Source: Pogostemon cablin (Eukaryota > Streptophyta > Magnoliopsida > Lamiales > Lamiaceae). Taken from it: 64,000 nt of DNA. The notes under the pieces were generated by a model. That model was given only the letters and a program-made list of their open reading frames with translations. It had not been told where the DNA came from and searched no databases. The stretch is taken from NCBI GenBank assembly GCA_023678885.1, contig CM042994.1, forward strand, positions 18,943,073 to 19,007,072. Direction: 5' to 3'. Made by a program: the position numbers and the translations under genes. Positions 32,640 through 43,872 of this stretch are shown here, piece after piece; position 1 is the stretch's first letter; every line of letters begins with the position of its first letter.

Positions 32640-33240
32640 GATTCTTGGAAGCAATCACCATGAAAATTATTAGGATTATTTTTTATAATAATTTAGGTTA
32701 CTATTTAATTTGAGACTTTAATCTTTCTGAAAATTATTAGGATTACTCTTTATAATAATTTAGGTTACTCTATATAATAATTTAAGTTACTTTTTAATTT
32801 GAAACTCTTATTTTTAAAATGAAGTAATGCTTCGTGAATAATTAGATCACTCTTAAATTTATTGAATCACTCTTTGATTTGAGACTCTTAATATACATAG
32901 TTACTCTTTGGAATTAATTAGGTCACCCTTAAATTTGTTGGATTACTCCTTGATTTGAGACTCTTAATATACATAAGTTACTCTTTGGAACTAACTGGGT
33001 TACTCTTAAATTTATTGGACCAATATTTGATTTGAGACTCTTAATATACATAGATTACTCTTTGAAATTAAATAGATTATTCTTTGGAATTAATTAGGTC
33101 ATTCTTTGGGATTAATTAGGTCACTCTTAAATTTATTTGACCACTTTTTTGATTTGTGACTCTTAATATATATATGTTACTCTTTAAAATTAATTAAATC
33201 ACTCTTTGGAATTTATTAGGTCACTATTTGGTTGGTTTAA
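32640..33240 (+). repeat. Degenerate tandem repeats of AATTAATTAGGTCACTCTTTGG type
   Basis: Units of about 28-33 bp (TTACTCTTTGGAATTAATTAGG and variants) form higher-order blocks near 100 bp, marked by TTTGA(T)TTGAGACTCTTAATATACAT at about 32875, 32952, 33033 and 33149. A related field in the opposite orientation lies at 55950-56150. Confidence 0.75.
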
Positions 33241-33835
33241 AATATACAAAACAAAATGTTTTACTAATACAATTTGAAAATTCAAATCATGTTAAGCCAT
33301 CTTGACACTTGCAACAGAATAAGAGATATCATATTTCATATGTTATGTACTCCATATCCCATTCCGCAATCGAGACAGAGATGTTTGATGATGAAAGTAG
33401 TGGAAGTGAGGAGGCAAAGAGTAAGGTAAGTTGAGGAGTGAAAGGCCAAGAAGAAGGGTGCCCTCCTTCCTCAAACAAACGATTCTTCTGCTGTCTCATG
33501 TACGCAACACCTTTTTCCATTAATCATATTTACCATCTTTACTTTCTTATCACTCTGCACCACACAAACTATTTATACACCCTATCGAATTATACTACAG
33601 ACAGAAACATGACATATCATGCAAACACTAATTAAGGCACACTAAAACTGCAAAACATAATATATCTATAACATAAACTTGTCTTAGAAAAATGCTTGAT
33701 TGATAATTGATATCGTACCAGAACCAAGAAAGAAACAAATTCAGATCAAGCGTAAACAAGATCAACAAAACATTTTTCAACATCGCGCTTTATAACCAAA
33801 TAGAACCTCAAATTCACAAAACTACCACAACCTAG
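33241..33835. other. Interior of the hAT-like element, no recognised gene
   Basis: A 63-codon minus-strand frame (33329-33520) is present but resembles nothing I know. Confidence 0.4.
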
Positions 33836-34211
33836 TCCGTCCATTCTTCTAATAAGCTCATTGATGTAGTCTTAATGGTTTCAAGCATCTCCACTTTCAA
33901 CGTAGTGATTCCTCTTTTTCTTCAGACCACCCAATGGTGACTTCAGTTGGAACGGCTACAGGAAGTTGTTTGCCTCCTTAAAGTGAATCCCAACCGTTAG
34001 GATCTCATGAATCAGATCTTCAATACAAATGATACCATATTTACCAAGAACCTAAAACACACAACAAACGCATCTTAATGACATTTGAGTAAATGAAAAT
34101 CTGTATAAACCTGCTCGATAATTGAGTTGTCCGTCAAAGAAATGCACTACTTGTTGACCTTGCCAAATCCCCTATTGTAAATCAATTCTCTCACACTTCA
34201 AATTAGGATAC
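33836..34211 (-). pseudogene. Ribosomal protein L7 (eL/uL30 family) 3' gene fragment
   Basis: The minus strand has two exons split by a 59-bp GT...AG intron (34052-34110). Exon A (34111-34211) covers the RGFGKVNK and LTDNSII region. Exon B (33836-34051) covers GKYGIICIEDLIHEIL, HFKEANNFL, PLGGLKKKRNHYVE and YINELIRRM, the C-terminus of cytosolic RPL7. A splice acceptor (TTTCAG) also precedes exon A, so flanking intron was captured too. There is a frameshift near 34190, in-frame stops after KVNK, at NNFL (where Trp is expected) and twice near the end, and the natural stop is lost. It is a captured, decayed fragment rather than a retrocopy. Confidence 0.88.
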
Positions 34212-34212
34212 C

Positions 34213-34480
34213 TGAAAGCGAAATCAAGTGTATTTAAATTGATGTTTGAACTACATAGAGAACTGCTAATAAGGGCATTTCCAAATTTTCCAACGAGCCC
34301 GAAAGGGGGGAGAATACTGGACTCGATGTCGGAATACATGGACAGATTTGGGGAATCCGACTTGTTTCTGGAGCACCAATTGAGAATAGCCGCTCTGAGC
34401 GTCAAATTTGGTATGATAGTGGAGAAATCCGGCGTTGAGCCATCGGCAGAGGACGTGATTGGAGGCAGAGGGCGAGGCAC
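34213..34480 (-). pseudogene. U-box E3 ligase (PUB38-41-like) gene fragment
   Basis: In the minus frame starting 34480, residues 17-44 read PDFSTIIPNLTLRAAILNWCSRNK. This matches the second half of the plant U-box (IPN-x-x-LR-x-x-I-x-x-WC) in the ARM-repeat PUB38-41 group, as I remember it. The N-terminal half of the U-box and the ARM repeats are absent. The frame stays open and leads straight into the intron and then the RPL7 piece at 34211, so two unrelated host genes are joined in the same orientation. Confidence 0.7.
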
Positions 34481-34967
34481 TCCTCCTCGACAGTTTGAGA
34501 TTTTATTCTCTTGGATCCGCGAATTTAATGTTAACGTACCAAAAATTTGGTCGGACCGATTGTAGTATAATCATTCTCTTCATAATAATAATAATAATAA
34601 TAAACAAACTAACAAAATATAATAATAAACATTACTTAAATGTTTAAATAATGACTTAAGTTATTATCATATTTGTGTGATTTAATATAAAGTATTTAAT
34701 TATTGAATATAAATAAATAAATAATAATATATAATACTAAAAAATAATTATAGAATTTAAGAACACGATTTGCGAGCCATTAACGAGCTCATTAACGAAT
34801 ATGTTCGCGAGCTTTCGAGCCGAACACCCTTAGACTTGAGTTTGGTTTGATAGACTATTCGAGCTCAAAATTTAAGTTTGTTTTGGTTTGTTAAGGTTAA
34901 CGAACGAACACTTTATCAAACTGAGATCCGAATAATTCGCGAACAGTTTGATTCGCTTACATCCCTA

Positions 34968-35633
34968 TGTTTGGGGCACAAAAACAAATTTACAAGTAAC
35001 GTATAAATTTTAGCTATCCCGGATTAGAGCGAGTTGATGATCTTTAGAAGAAGAGAAGTCCAACAGTAAAGAGCCTAATAAGAAAGAATTGTGCAAGTGG
35101 GAATGTTGCAAAAGGAGAAACCCCTAGAATTTAAGAGGTAATGTTGAGGTCACTGCAGAAAAGACATTATTGCAAAAAAAAAAACAAAAAACCTAAGCAG
35201 AGAAGAAGACACTCCCGCAGTTACAGTAGGAAAAACTGTGAAGGTTGGACCTGAACAGAAACCCAAGCAGCATCCGAGCAGAAACCCAGGCAGCATGGGA
35301 ACCTGCAGAAAAAGTATAAAAAAACTACGAAAGTAGAGGAGATTACTGGGGAAATATTGAATTCGATGGAGGATAGACTAGATCATTGAAGACAATATTC
35401 AACATTTGGAAGTGAGTGTAGATGTCAGAAGAGGTGGTTACTACAAAAGCTAGTCACCCAGCAGTATTAAGTTTCCACTGTGGAGGAAGAACATACTCAC
35501 TTCAGGGGAAGATGTTGAGGCACTAAGTGTTGAAGGAGTTGAAGACAAAAACACTTGCGATATAGCGCGTTAGACACATTCAGTACAAGAGCAAAGGTAG
35601 TTCAACACATGGACTATGAAAACACAATCTCTA
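34968..35633. other. Unassigned region, possibly an old retroelement spacer
   Basis: It is A/G-rich on the plus strand, with repeated CAGAAACCCA(G/A)GCAGCAT (about 35259 and 35280). CAAGTGGGAATGTTGCAAAA near 35095 resembles the polypurine tract and LTR start of Ty1-copia elements, but no LTR could be delimited. No gene. Confidence 0.35.
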
Positions 35634-36617
35634 GGGCCGTTAACATGATTAGTTAACCAAAGTTAACCTTTATTTAAACCTCGCATGACACCGTTTACAT
35701 AAAAGGTTGGTTTTGCAAAAAGTACCCCGGGCCTTTGTCCGCCCGGCTCTAATCACACTGTTTAGGAGGTTAAATTAACAGCCCATTTTGGGCGGACAAA
35801 AAAGGAATCGAGGGTTAAATGTGGAAAATTACGTTGCTGCCCTATCTTTTCCTTCCAATTTTCATTCAAGTTTTTTTTTTAAATTTCATCTGCTGCCTCA
35901 CCTCTTCTCTCACAAACTTCACGCTGCAAAGGGAGACGGCCCTAATCAATCCCCGACAAGAGGGAGTCATGTGCGAGGACAAATCCGGATTACACTGCAC
36001 TAGCTCGTAAATCTGAGTTAAAGTGCCTGATACATTCCTTCTCGCTGCGCCGACTTTGAGCGCAGATCCGCCGCCGGAGGCTTTTACCCACAGTTGAACG
36101 TTCTGATTTCTGAAAACAATCGAGTTGTTGGAGGAATAGCACATGGTGCAGAATTCATACCATAAAACAGCCCGTTCCTGATTCGGGCATACCCGGAATA
36201 TTTCACGCGACGAGGCTTCCACGCAAGCACGGCACTTATGGTGTTTGATCGGCTCTGCAGAGGGCGAAGGCGTAGGGGGAATGGCCGATGGATGAGGTGT
36301 GGAAGCCTTTGGAGGACATTTTAGAGACTTAGAAGGGAGAGAGCGGAGTAGAGCCTACAGATTTGTTTCGGATTCAAATCAAAATTGACCGCCGCTGGCC
36401 ACATTCCATCACCGGAAATTTGGCGAAGAGAGAGGAGATTCAGAAAGAAGAATAGCTACTGTGAAAAAATTGGATATATTTAGGGCAGTTTTGTCAAATT
36501 CCTATGTCTAAAACCTTCGACGTAAACAGAACTTTAAAAAATGTTAGTGTTAACCTTATTTAAAGGGTTAAATTAACCCAGGCCAAGCTAACCCCCCTAC
36601 CACACAGGTAAACGGCC
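35634..36617. mobile_element. Pack-type DNA element (MULE-like) carrying a Gnk2/DUF26 fragment
   Basis: The left end GGGCCGTTAACATG and the complement of the right end (TGGCCGTTTACCTG) are imperfect inverted repeats. Both are followed inward by GTTAAC/GGTTAA-rich text. Flanks CAATCTCTA and CATTGTCTA match at 7 of 9 bases, compatible with a 9-bp Mutator-type duplication that has decayed. There is no transposase. The interior is less AT-rich and holds a cysteine-rich domain fragment on the minus strand. Confidence 0.5.
35935..36285 (-). pseudogene. Gnk2/DUF26 (cysteine-rich receptor-like kinase or secretory protein) fragment
   Basis: The minus strand reads FALCRADQTP, then (after a one-base shift) KCRACVEAS, giving the C-x8-C-x2-C signature of the Gnk2 antifungal domain. 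CPNQERAVLWYEFC and YELVQCNPDLS follow. In plants this domain occurs in pairs on CRK receptor kinases and plasmodesmal or secreted proteins. Only about one domain is present, with no signal peptide, membrane segment or kinase. The frameshift near 36240 and the lack of gene context make it a captured fragment. Confidence 0.78.
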
Positions 36618-37074
36618 ATTGTCTAAAGAAAAAGTTAGAATTGCTAAGGCACATGAGTAGATAACATCACTTTCACAAAGCAGATGTCCCAATTTAAAAC
36701 AACTCAAAGTAACAAAATATAAATATATATTCACCTATAAATATTTTAAACAAATAAGAATGATAGAGATAGTCATAGTTGCACTTGGATAAGACAATGA
36801 ATTGATAGCAGTACTGATAATTCACCAATGTAACGAATGGATAGACCTTACAGTAAGGGGGCATGTCTATTTTCTGCCCTTTAAAGCCCCCTAATAATAC
36901 AATCATTACAACGAACTTCCACAAAACTTCTACCAACATGAAGCTTAAACTAAAGAGACTAATTTGGCCAGGGCATGATGATACATTATATAGCTTGCAG
37001 AATAACCAAAAAATACCTATCTCCGTGGCACAGAATGAGCCTCAAGAATCGAAGTGTGTATATTTCAATGCTTT
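36618..37074. other. 3' flank of the PMT26-like gene
   Basis: It presumably includes the 3' UTR (just below 37075 on the minus strand). No separate gene is seen and I could not fix the polyadenylation site. Confidence 0.5.
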
Positions 37075-40000
37075 TCAAGCAAGGGCGTATGTGAGTGTCT
37101 CTTCCTCTTTAGGCCGCCAAATGGTTTTTTGGGCACATAGCAATCCTTCCTTGTCCTTAGAGAAGGTCATCCGGATGCCCCACTGCATAGATTTGAATAT
37201 ACCTTCAAGTTCGTTTATGATTTCGGATGTGTCCCGGATTATGATCTTTCCTTCAGGTCTCAAAATTCTATCAACTTCAGCAACCAAGCCCATGAAACTA
37301 CACCTGTCACCAAATAATGAAAGAAAGTTTAGAATGAGAGCTAAACATTAGGATACATGCAAGGAATATAGCACGATACGCACTTCGTTTTAATCCTCGA
37401 GAAAAGATGGTCAGCATGTAGAAGATCATAAGATCTTGGGTAAGTACTGAATGATTCACACCAGTCATGATAAATTCCAAATAGACCACGTTCATAAATG
37501 ATGGGAAGAGTATCAGGAGCATCTATGGAGACCACGTTCATTACCCAAATATTCAAGTCTTTCAGAGCTGCAGCCAATCTGAATTGCAGTACAAAAAGAA
37601 ATGAGTTATATGTCTGCTATACATGAACTTTTATTATTCTGGAAATTTTGAAGACTTGAGGCAGACTTGAAATTTTCCCATATGATATGCTAAAGGATAT
37701 TTTGCTAGAGAAAAAATAGAATACAAGGCAAATAAAGAAATAATTGCTGATCCTTCCAAAATGAAATAAACTGAATTAACGAATTCATTTTCGTTGGAAT
37801 TAAATTTAAGAGCAAGAATGGGGTCATTATCAAGAGCATAAAGAAGCGGTCACCATTTCTTTGTATCACTGGCTTACCCTCCATAAACAGCTCGCATGTC
37901 CATGGCATTTCTCACATTCGACCAGTTTATTCCCAGTCCTTTAAGATATGAGTTTTTAACAACACGTTTCCAGTGCTCATAATCCGCCACAAAATCGTCT
38001 GGAGCTGGTTTGCCATAAACTCCAACCTGCGAGCTCGACAACCAATACGGAGCTTTCCCAACCCTTTCAGGCCACTCCGCTGGCCATTTAGACCCCCGTT
38101 CTGATGAAGCAACAGGTATTTTGTGCATGCATGCTTGTAAAGGTACATTCCTAATCATAATAATATGACTTGTCAAAATAAACCTGAAATCTAGTTTGTG
38201 CCACAACTTTCAGGATTCATCAAACAGCTTACAATAATCTTATTATTATTATTTAAAGTACTGACGTGCATGTGTAAAGATAAGCATACCAGGCAGCATT
38301 TGGATCATCAGACTCTTGGCATAGTGGAGGTTCACTTTTAGACCTTTTCTCATAACACTCATTTGATACAGGCTTGCGATATACAGCAATCCCTACTCCA
38401 TTAACTTTGTCCTTAAATATTGAGATAACTTCCCAGCACATAGCTTTTGTCAATTTCTTCATGGCTGTCAATATTACAAGGAAAATGCACAAGTTACTAC
38501 TAAGAACCAGTAAAACAAAGCTTCACACAAAGCGAGATTACAGAATTTACCTTCCCAAATCTCAACATCTTCAGGAAGTTTCTGGTAAATTGGAGTGGCA
38601 GACCAAACAAAGAAGCCACCAGGTCGTAATAAACGGTTCAGTTCCAACAGAAGTTTGCCACCTAAATTTTGCAATGAAAATAATGTAATTAAAATGGTAT
38701 CTACATTTGAGAATCATAAGAATGAAACATAAACAGTTCGATAACAGAAAAACATTTAGGAAGCCTAATCTTAAGTATTGTAGGGGATATTCAAGTACCT
38801 TCAATATGCCAGGGCACCCTACAACGTGCACAATGAACGATATCAAACACTCTACTAGGATATGGTAGTCTCGCAGTACCCATAACCGCAGAAATTGCTG
38901 GGATTCCTCTTTCAAGAGCAAATTGAACCTGAGCCTCGTGTTCATCTTTTGGGGCCAATGACATGGTCAACACATCCCTGTCAAACAGAAAACCCCCAAA
39001 GCTAGCAACCCCGCATCCAACATCCAGAACAACTCGAGTACGCTTCCCCCAGGCTACGTCAGCCACAGACTGCATGAAGTATGATTAAGATCAAGTAATA
39101 GAGTTAGAAACCAACAATAAGGTCATTTAACATTTTTTTAAAATTCAAGCAGAGAAAAAAAAAGCAAAAATAAATATTGTATTCTTGAATATACCTTTAA
39201 AAACTTCATTATTAAAAATATGAATAGAGCAAAACGCTATTTTTTTTCACGTGTAAAAAAAGCAGGTGATAATGAACTTAGCAGGAAAAACATGAGACAG
39301 AAACAAGTAAAAACAACCATCTCAAGCTACCAATATTCAGAGAATTAAAAAAACCACCTTTACCTCACAAAAAAAATGATAAAAATAACAACCCCACAAT
39401 AGAATTCAGAATAATTCAACAAATTGAGATCATTCATGGACAGAGTGATATTAAACACAATATATGCATGGATAAACAACATGTGTGCCCTGATTCCTTA
39501 AAGGAGGCAGAGATGTGGATGCACCGGCAAACACATTGAGGCAAACGCAATATCTTACATCTTGTATGAAGTCAATGTAATGAAGAGCACCATGCTTGAA
39601 TTGGGTGCCACCACCAGGGAAGGTAAGGTATTGACCGCTAACTTTGACCCAATTCTGGTGTCCTTTAACTTCAGCAAGCTTGGTATGGGGAACATTATGG
39701 TACCAAATCTGCAGAAAGGAAAACACTCTACTCAGAAAGATAGAAAACAAACAAATTAAAATAAATATGCTCTTATCAAGTATTATACCTTTTCCCTACT
39801 TGTAGGCCACTCTATTGAGCGTTGATACTCTTCTGGAAGGGGAACGAGGCAGGTTGGAGGATTTTCTGGACAGTGCCTCTCCCTGTGTTCATAGTGCTTA
39901 GTTGACAGTAGTTTCTTTATTGCCTGCAAGTTATCAAGGCAAGGAATGTAATCTGGTCCAGCAGTCGTCTTGCAAAGCTTCCAGCTATACTTATTCGAAT

Positions 40001-40805
40001 TATCCACTTCAGATGATTTTTGGGCTTCTTTCTCATCTTTTGACTTTGTTGATTGAGATTTAAATGACCCATTTTGGGTTGTTGATTCATTTGATAGCTC
40101 TGATTGGGCCCCTGAAGGAAAAACGTCACTGGATATGTCAGTTTTCTCAGAGGAATCTTTGTCTGACTTTTCATCATTCTCATTCTCCCCCTTCTCATCT
40201 CCTTTCTCTCCATCAGTTTTGTCAGAGTCTTCATCGGTCTTCTCATCTGAATTATTTCCTTTCGCCTCTCCAGATTCTGAGTCTTGATTCTCCGTCTTAG
40301 AGTCACCATCAACTTTATTTTTCTCTTCATTTTCTGATTCATCTTTTGAACCATCTCCTGTTTCTTCCACATCATCTTTGTTATCATCCCTAGACTTCTC
40401 TTCTGGCTTTTCCTCTGTGCTTTTTCCCGACTCTTCAGGTGCATCATTTTTCTCCACCTCATTTGTATTAACATTATTGTCCCCTTTGGTTGCATCCTCA
40501 GGCAAATCTCCAGGATTATCCTCAAATTGCTTCTGTTTTCCCCCATCACTTGGAACATTATCTTCACTTCCAGTGTTGCTATCCTCATCACTTTTGTTCT
40601 CAGCATTGCTCTCAGATACATGAGTCTTCACATCACTTTTGCTCTCCTGTGAAGCTTCCGACGTTTGAACTGGGACCACAGATGACGATGTCATCATCCA
40701 TACCCCAACTAAACAAAGGGCTACGAAGACCACAATTGTGACTGTTGAACAATAGCCTGATGATGATTTCCTACCATCAACTCTGGAGTACTTCCCTAGA
40801 GCCAT
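37075..40805 (-). CDS. PMT26: Probable methyltransferase PMT26-like (DUF248/QUASIMODO2 family)
   Basis: Eight coding exons: 40805-39789, 39708-39559, 39069-38799, 38661-38551, 38464-38290, 38150-37878, 37578-37384, 37303-37075. All have GT...AG borders and compatible phases, totalling 2421 bp or 806 residues, close to Arabidopsis PMT26. Residues about 20-42 form a single membrane anchor (TVTIVVFVALCLVGVW), so the protein is a type II Golgi protein. An acidic Glu/Asp/Lys/Ser-rich stalk follows (about 50-260), then paired methyltransferase halves with VVLDVGCGVASFGGFL (SAM site), HCARCRVPWH, MDMRAVYGG and SYDLLHADHLFS. The family is linked to pectin homogalacturonan methylation, but PMT26 itself is not biochemically proven. 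Stalk motifs such as FEDNPGDLPEDATK and GAQSELSNEST favour PMT26 over PMT24/25. No disabling change was found. Confidence 0.93.
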
Positions 40806-41650
40806 TCTTCAACCTTCTTCACTTCAATCAATCCCGATTCTTTTGTTCTTATTGCACCTACAACAGAAGCAAACGATAAGATTAAACCAAAGCAGCCCAT
40901 TCATCCAGAATAACATCAAACTTCATCAAGATACTAGGGAAGAAAATAACCACATCCTAGGATATTACATATTAGCACTCAATAATCATACTAACATGCA
41001 CTTAATACTATAAAGAGTAAAACCATCAACTAGGACTCAGTAGCATAGAATGTTTTAGATTAAATGATTAAATCCAACTCTCAACAGCTGAGAGCAATAA
41101 TAGCAGACATTAATTGCACGAAGGACTTCCGAAACTTTCCAAACCCAGAAAATCAGTAGATCAGAGTAAGATAGAGATATATAGAAATCTCACCAATTTA
41201 CAATTCTCGTAATGCTAACTTGCTGAAAATTAGATCACATTCATATATCTTTACATAACAAGAGATCTCGCAATGAAGCAATAATCATTTTTCAATCGCT
41301 CAGATTCAAACAATCTTGACAAGGAAACACAAAAATTTTGAACAGCACAGATCTAGAACGCTTATCAGAATTGAAGAAAGCATCAATAAATGAAACCCGG
41401 AAACCCGAATGAGAGAAACAAGATCTGAACAAAATCACCAATCAGAAAACAAGAAAACTCACAAGATTTCTCAAACACGCATTGTAAACACACGCGGGAA
41501 TCAGCTTGAGCAGTTGGTTTCTACACGTACCTTTATTATCCCAATACAGATCTGGGGCATACGAATCATCAACTCAGCTCATTGGCCCATCGTCTCAGTA
41601 GAAACGCGTAGTGTCGGTGTGTGGTATTGATAACTCCGCTCTCGATGTAC
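40806..41650 (-). promoter_or_regulatory. 5' UTR of the PMT26-like gene with an intron
   Basis: A strong acceptor (TTGTAG/GTGCAAT, intron end 40858) and donor (AAAG/GTACGT, intron start 41530) define a 673-bp intron in the leader, 52 bp upstream of the ATG. Long leader introns are common in plant housekeeping genes and often raise expression. The transcription start near 41650 is inferred from the TATA-like box. Confidence 0.65.
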
Positions 41651-41680
41651 ACTTGGAGTGAAATATGTGTGTGTGTGTGT

Positions 41681-41690
41681 ATATATAATA
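41681..41690 (-). promoter_or_regulatory. TATA-like box of the PMT26-like gene
   Basis: On the minus strand TATTATATAT lies directly upstream of a (CA)n run (GT repeat 41666-41680 on the plus strand), about 150 bp beyond the putative first exon's donor. Confidence 0.5.
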
Positions 41691-41699
41691 TCCTTGATA

Positions 41700-42420
41700 C
41701 AGCGTAAAAGGCTTGAATTTTTATGGGTTTTTGATTTTCTTATATTCACATGGAGAGTATATTATAATGATTGATGAAGATGGGGAGATGGGATCACAGT
41801 ACAGTAACTTCGCCTCTTTGGTTGTTTATTACCGTTTAGCGTGTGAAAGCTAATGAAATGTAGATTTGAATCGGGAAGAGTTAAAAATGGAGGAGAGAGA
41901 AAGTGGGAGAGAGAGTGGGGGACGAACCACAAGATCGCCGTGAAATTTTGTCATCAGTTGGCGTGCGTGTGCGAGATCACCGACTACGTTTTCTATGAAT
42001 TAATTAATTTTGAAAATTAATCGACTACTCTATTATGATTATGAGTAGGTCTTGCTCATATCGTTACGGATCATAATTGTGACACGAATTATTCATTAAC
42101 CTAAATAAATATATTTTATTTTAAATTAAATAAAAATTTAATGAAACCACGGGCCTTGTTTGGGGAATTAGCGAATTAAGAATTTAATTTAACGCTCTGT
42201 TCATGACTTCACGTAATTTTAGTTTTTTTTTTCACTTTTAATAAAAATTATTATTATTATTATTAACTGTTCATTAGATTGTTCAACTGTTTTATCATTA
42301 CTTTATTTTAATCAGATATCACTATATATTAAAAATATTATTATACTTTTTATTCATTCTAAGAATTGTTTATAAAGTAATTAAATTAAACGGTTATCAC
42401 TTTTTTTATCATGTATCACT
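41700..42420. other. Upstream region of the PMT26-like gene, no other gene seen
   Basis: It contains a purine-rich patch (41885-41935) and AT-rich DNA with an ATT trinucleotide run near 42250. No transcript-like frame. Confidence 0.5.
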
Positions 42421-42423
42421 TTT

Positions 42424-43230
42424 GTGATAGATGGTCAAACACCTAAGCCACCATACAACACACAAGACAATGTTGAAGGTCCTACCGAGGTCCGAGCCAC
42501 CGAGTTTCGAGATCCGACATGCCGAGGTCCGAGCCACCGAGGTCCGACAAGCCGAGGTCCGAGCTATCGAGTTCCGCGGTTCGAGGTCCGAGCTATCGAA
42601 GTCCTAGCTTCCGAGGTCCGTAGTACCGAGGTCCAAGCTGTCGAGGTCCGTAGTGCCGAGGTCCGTGATACCGAGGTCCATAGTGCCGAGGTCCGAGCTG
42701 CCGAGGTCCGTAATGCAGAGTTCTGTCATGCTAAGCTCTCCATGCCAAAGCCGAACTCTGTCCTGCCGAGGTCTTCCAGAGCTGGAGTCCTTAGGATGAC
42801 TAGTGGATGACTTGTGAAGTCATCTGTCACATCATTGTTAGACTTTCTCATCTCCCAAAGTAAGATTTGTATCTCCCAAAACAAGATTCGTATCTCCCGC
42901 ATTTAATGCCTACAAGCTACTAGTCTAGACATCTATTGCTAGTAGTCTCACCCCACTTGTATAATAGAGAGGCCGTACCTTTCAACATCAGTTCCATCCT
43001 TACCTTCATCTTCAACCTCAAGCTCACTTGCATCTTTACCATCATCACCAGTGTAAAGGAGAATTATCTCCCACCACACAAACAAATAAAAAAACATAGA
43101 GAGAAACAAACTCTCTACTTTAACTGTTTAGCATTTTTTATTATTTCATTTGGTATAGTTGGCCGACACGTTAGCACCGGGCAGCTGGATGACTGCACGG
43201 TGGTTCGAATTGCAATGCGAGTTTAAAGTC
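42424..43230 (+). repeat. Possible solo LTR containing the minisatellite
   Basis: After the minisatellite come three CATCTCCCAAA/GTATCTCCC repeats, then TATAATAGAGAGGCC followed by a pyrimidine-rich leader, resembling the promoter/R region of a plant LTR. No second copy or clear TG...CA ends with a target duplication could be fixed, so the limits are guesses. Confidence 0.35.
42474..42725 (+). repeat. 15-bp minisatellite (GCCGAGGTCCGAGCT)
   Basis: About 16 units of 15 bp with the core CCGAGGTCCG run through a 128-codon frame (42424-42810) that reads EVRA-x type five-residue repeats. The multiple-of-three period keeps the frame open. I see no domain, so I treat the frame as a by-product. The region may be part of an LTR (see next entry). 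Confidence 0.88.
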
Positions 43231-43417
43231 GGGTACTTATTTGTAAATATTAAAAAGTTTGGACTAATTCGCAATCGTTGAAAATATTAAGACTTTTCAT
43301 GTAATTAACCCTTTAAATTATTATATAAATGTTAAATAATTTAAACAAAAAATTATGATTATACTTAATTTAATTTATATTTTAAATAAAATATATATTT
43401 ATATTATATATTAATAC

Positions 43418-43454
<37 letters not shown>

Positions 43455-43870
43455 TAGGTATATTATAATAGAAACTTTTCTTGATGACGTGTCGTCTACA
43501 GAGTGCTCCAAAGTGATGTGTAATTTTCTCAATTTTTTTGATTTTTTAATATTTTTTTAAAATATTTTCCTTATTTTCTTTTAATCAACTTCTTTATTTA
43601 ATACTTCTTTTTCAAATAATGTGTTTCTTATTTTTAATAATGATTAAATTTTTAATATTTATTTTTATTTGGTATCATTGATTAATTATTAAATCTTTTA
43701 ATGCAATAAATAAATAAATAAATTAGTATCAAATTAAATCATATATTATAAAGGATAAAAAGAATATTCCATATAATATCTTCTCTCACCCCACCTATAA
43801 ATAATATTTTTTTGTTATTCATTCTAAATAAACATAATAATACTTTTTTGTTATTCATTCTAAATACACA
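43231..43870. other. AT-rich DNA with a TA microsatellite
   Basis: (TA)n at 43421-43452. No gene seen. Confidence 0.6.
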
Positions 43871-43872
43871 TT

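Larger units (their letters stand above)
30970..34967. mobile_element. hAT-like non-autonomous element carrying several host gene fragments
   Basis: The ends are inverted: TAGGGATGTAATCGAATCGA at the left and the complement of TAGGGATGTAAGCGAATCAA at the right. Both are followed inward by CGAACTCGAG-like and TCGAGCTC-like subterminal text, as in plant hAT elements. Flanks ACGTTTGG (left) and ATGTTTGG (right, sharing the terminal A) are an 8-bp target duplication with one mismatch. No transposase is present. The 4-kb interior carries, on the minus strand, pieces of a HAIKU1-like VQ gene, ribosomal protein L7 with two exons and an intron, and a U-box gene, plus a tandem-repeat field. Retained introns mean the capture was at DNA level. 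Confidence 0.72.

Noticed and set aside
37874..39750. Minus-strand exon-sized frames taken as separate small genes
   Set aside because: Splice sites and phases join them into one PMT26-like gene; their open extensions run into introns.
40064..40741. Plus-strand Ser/Leu/His-rich frames
   Set aside because: They are antisense shadows of the acidic stalk of the PMT26-like exon 1.
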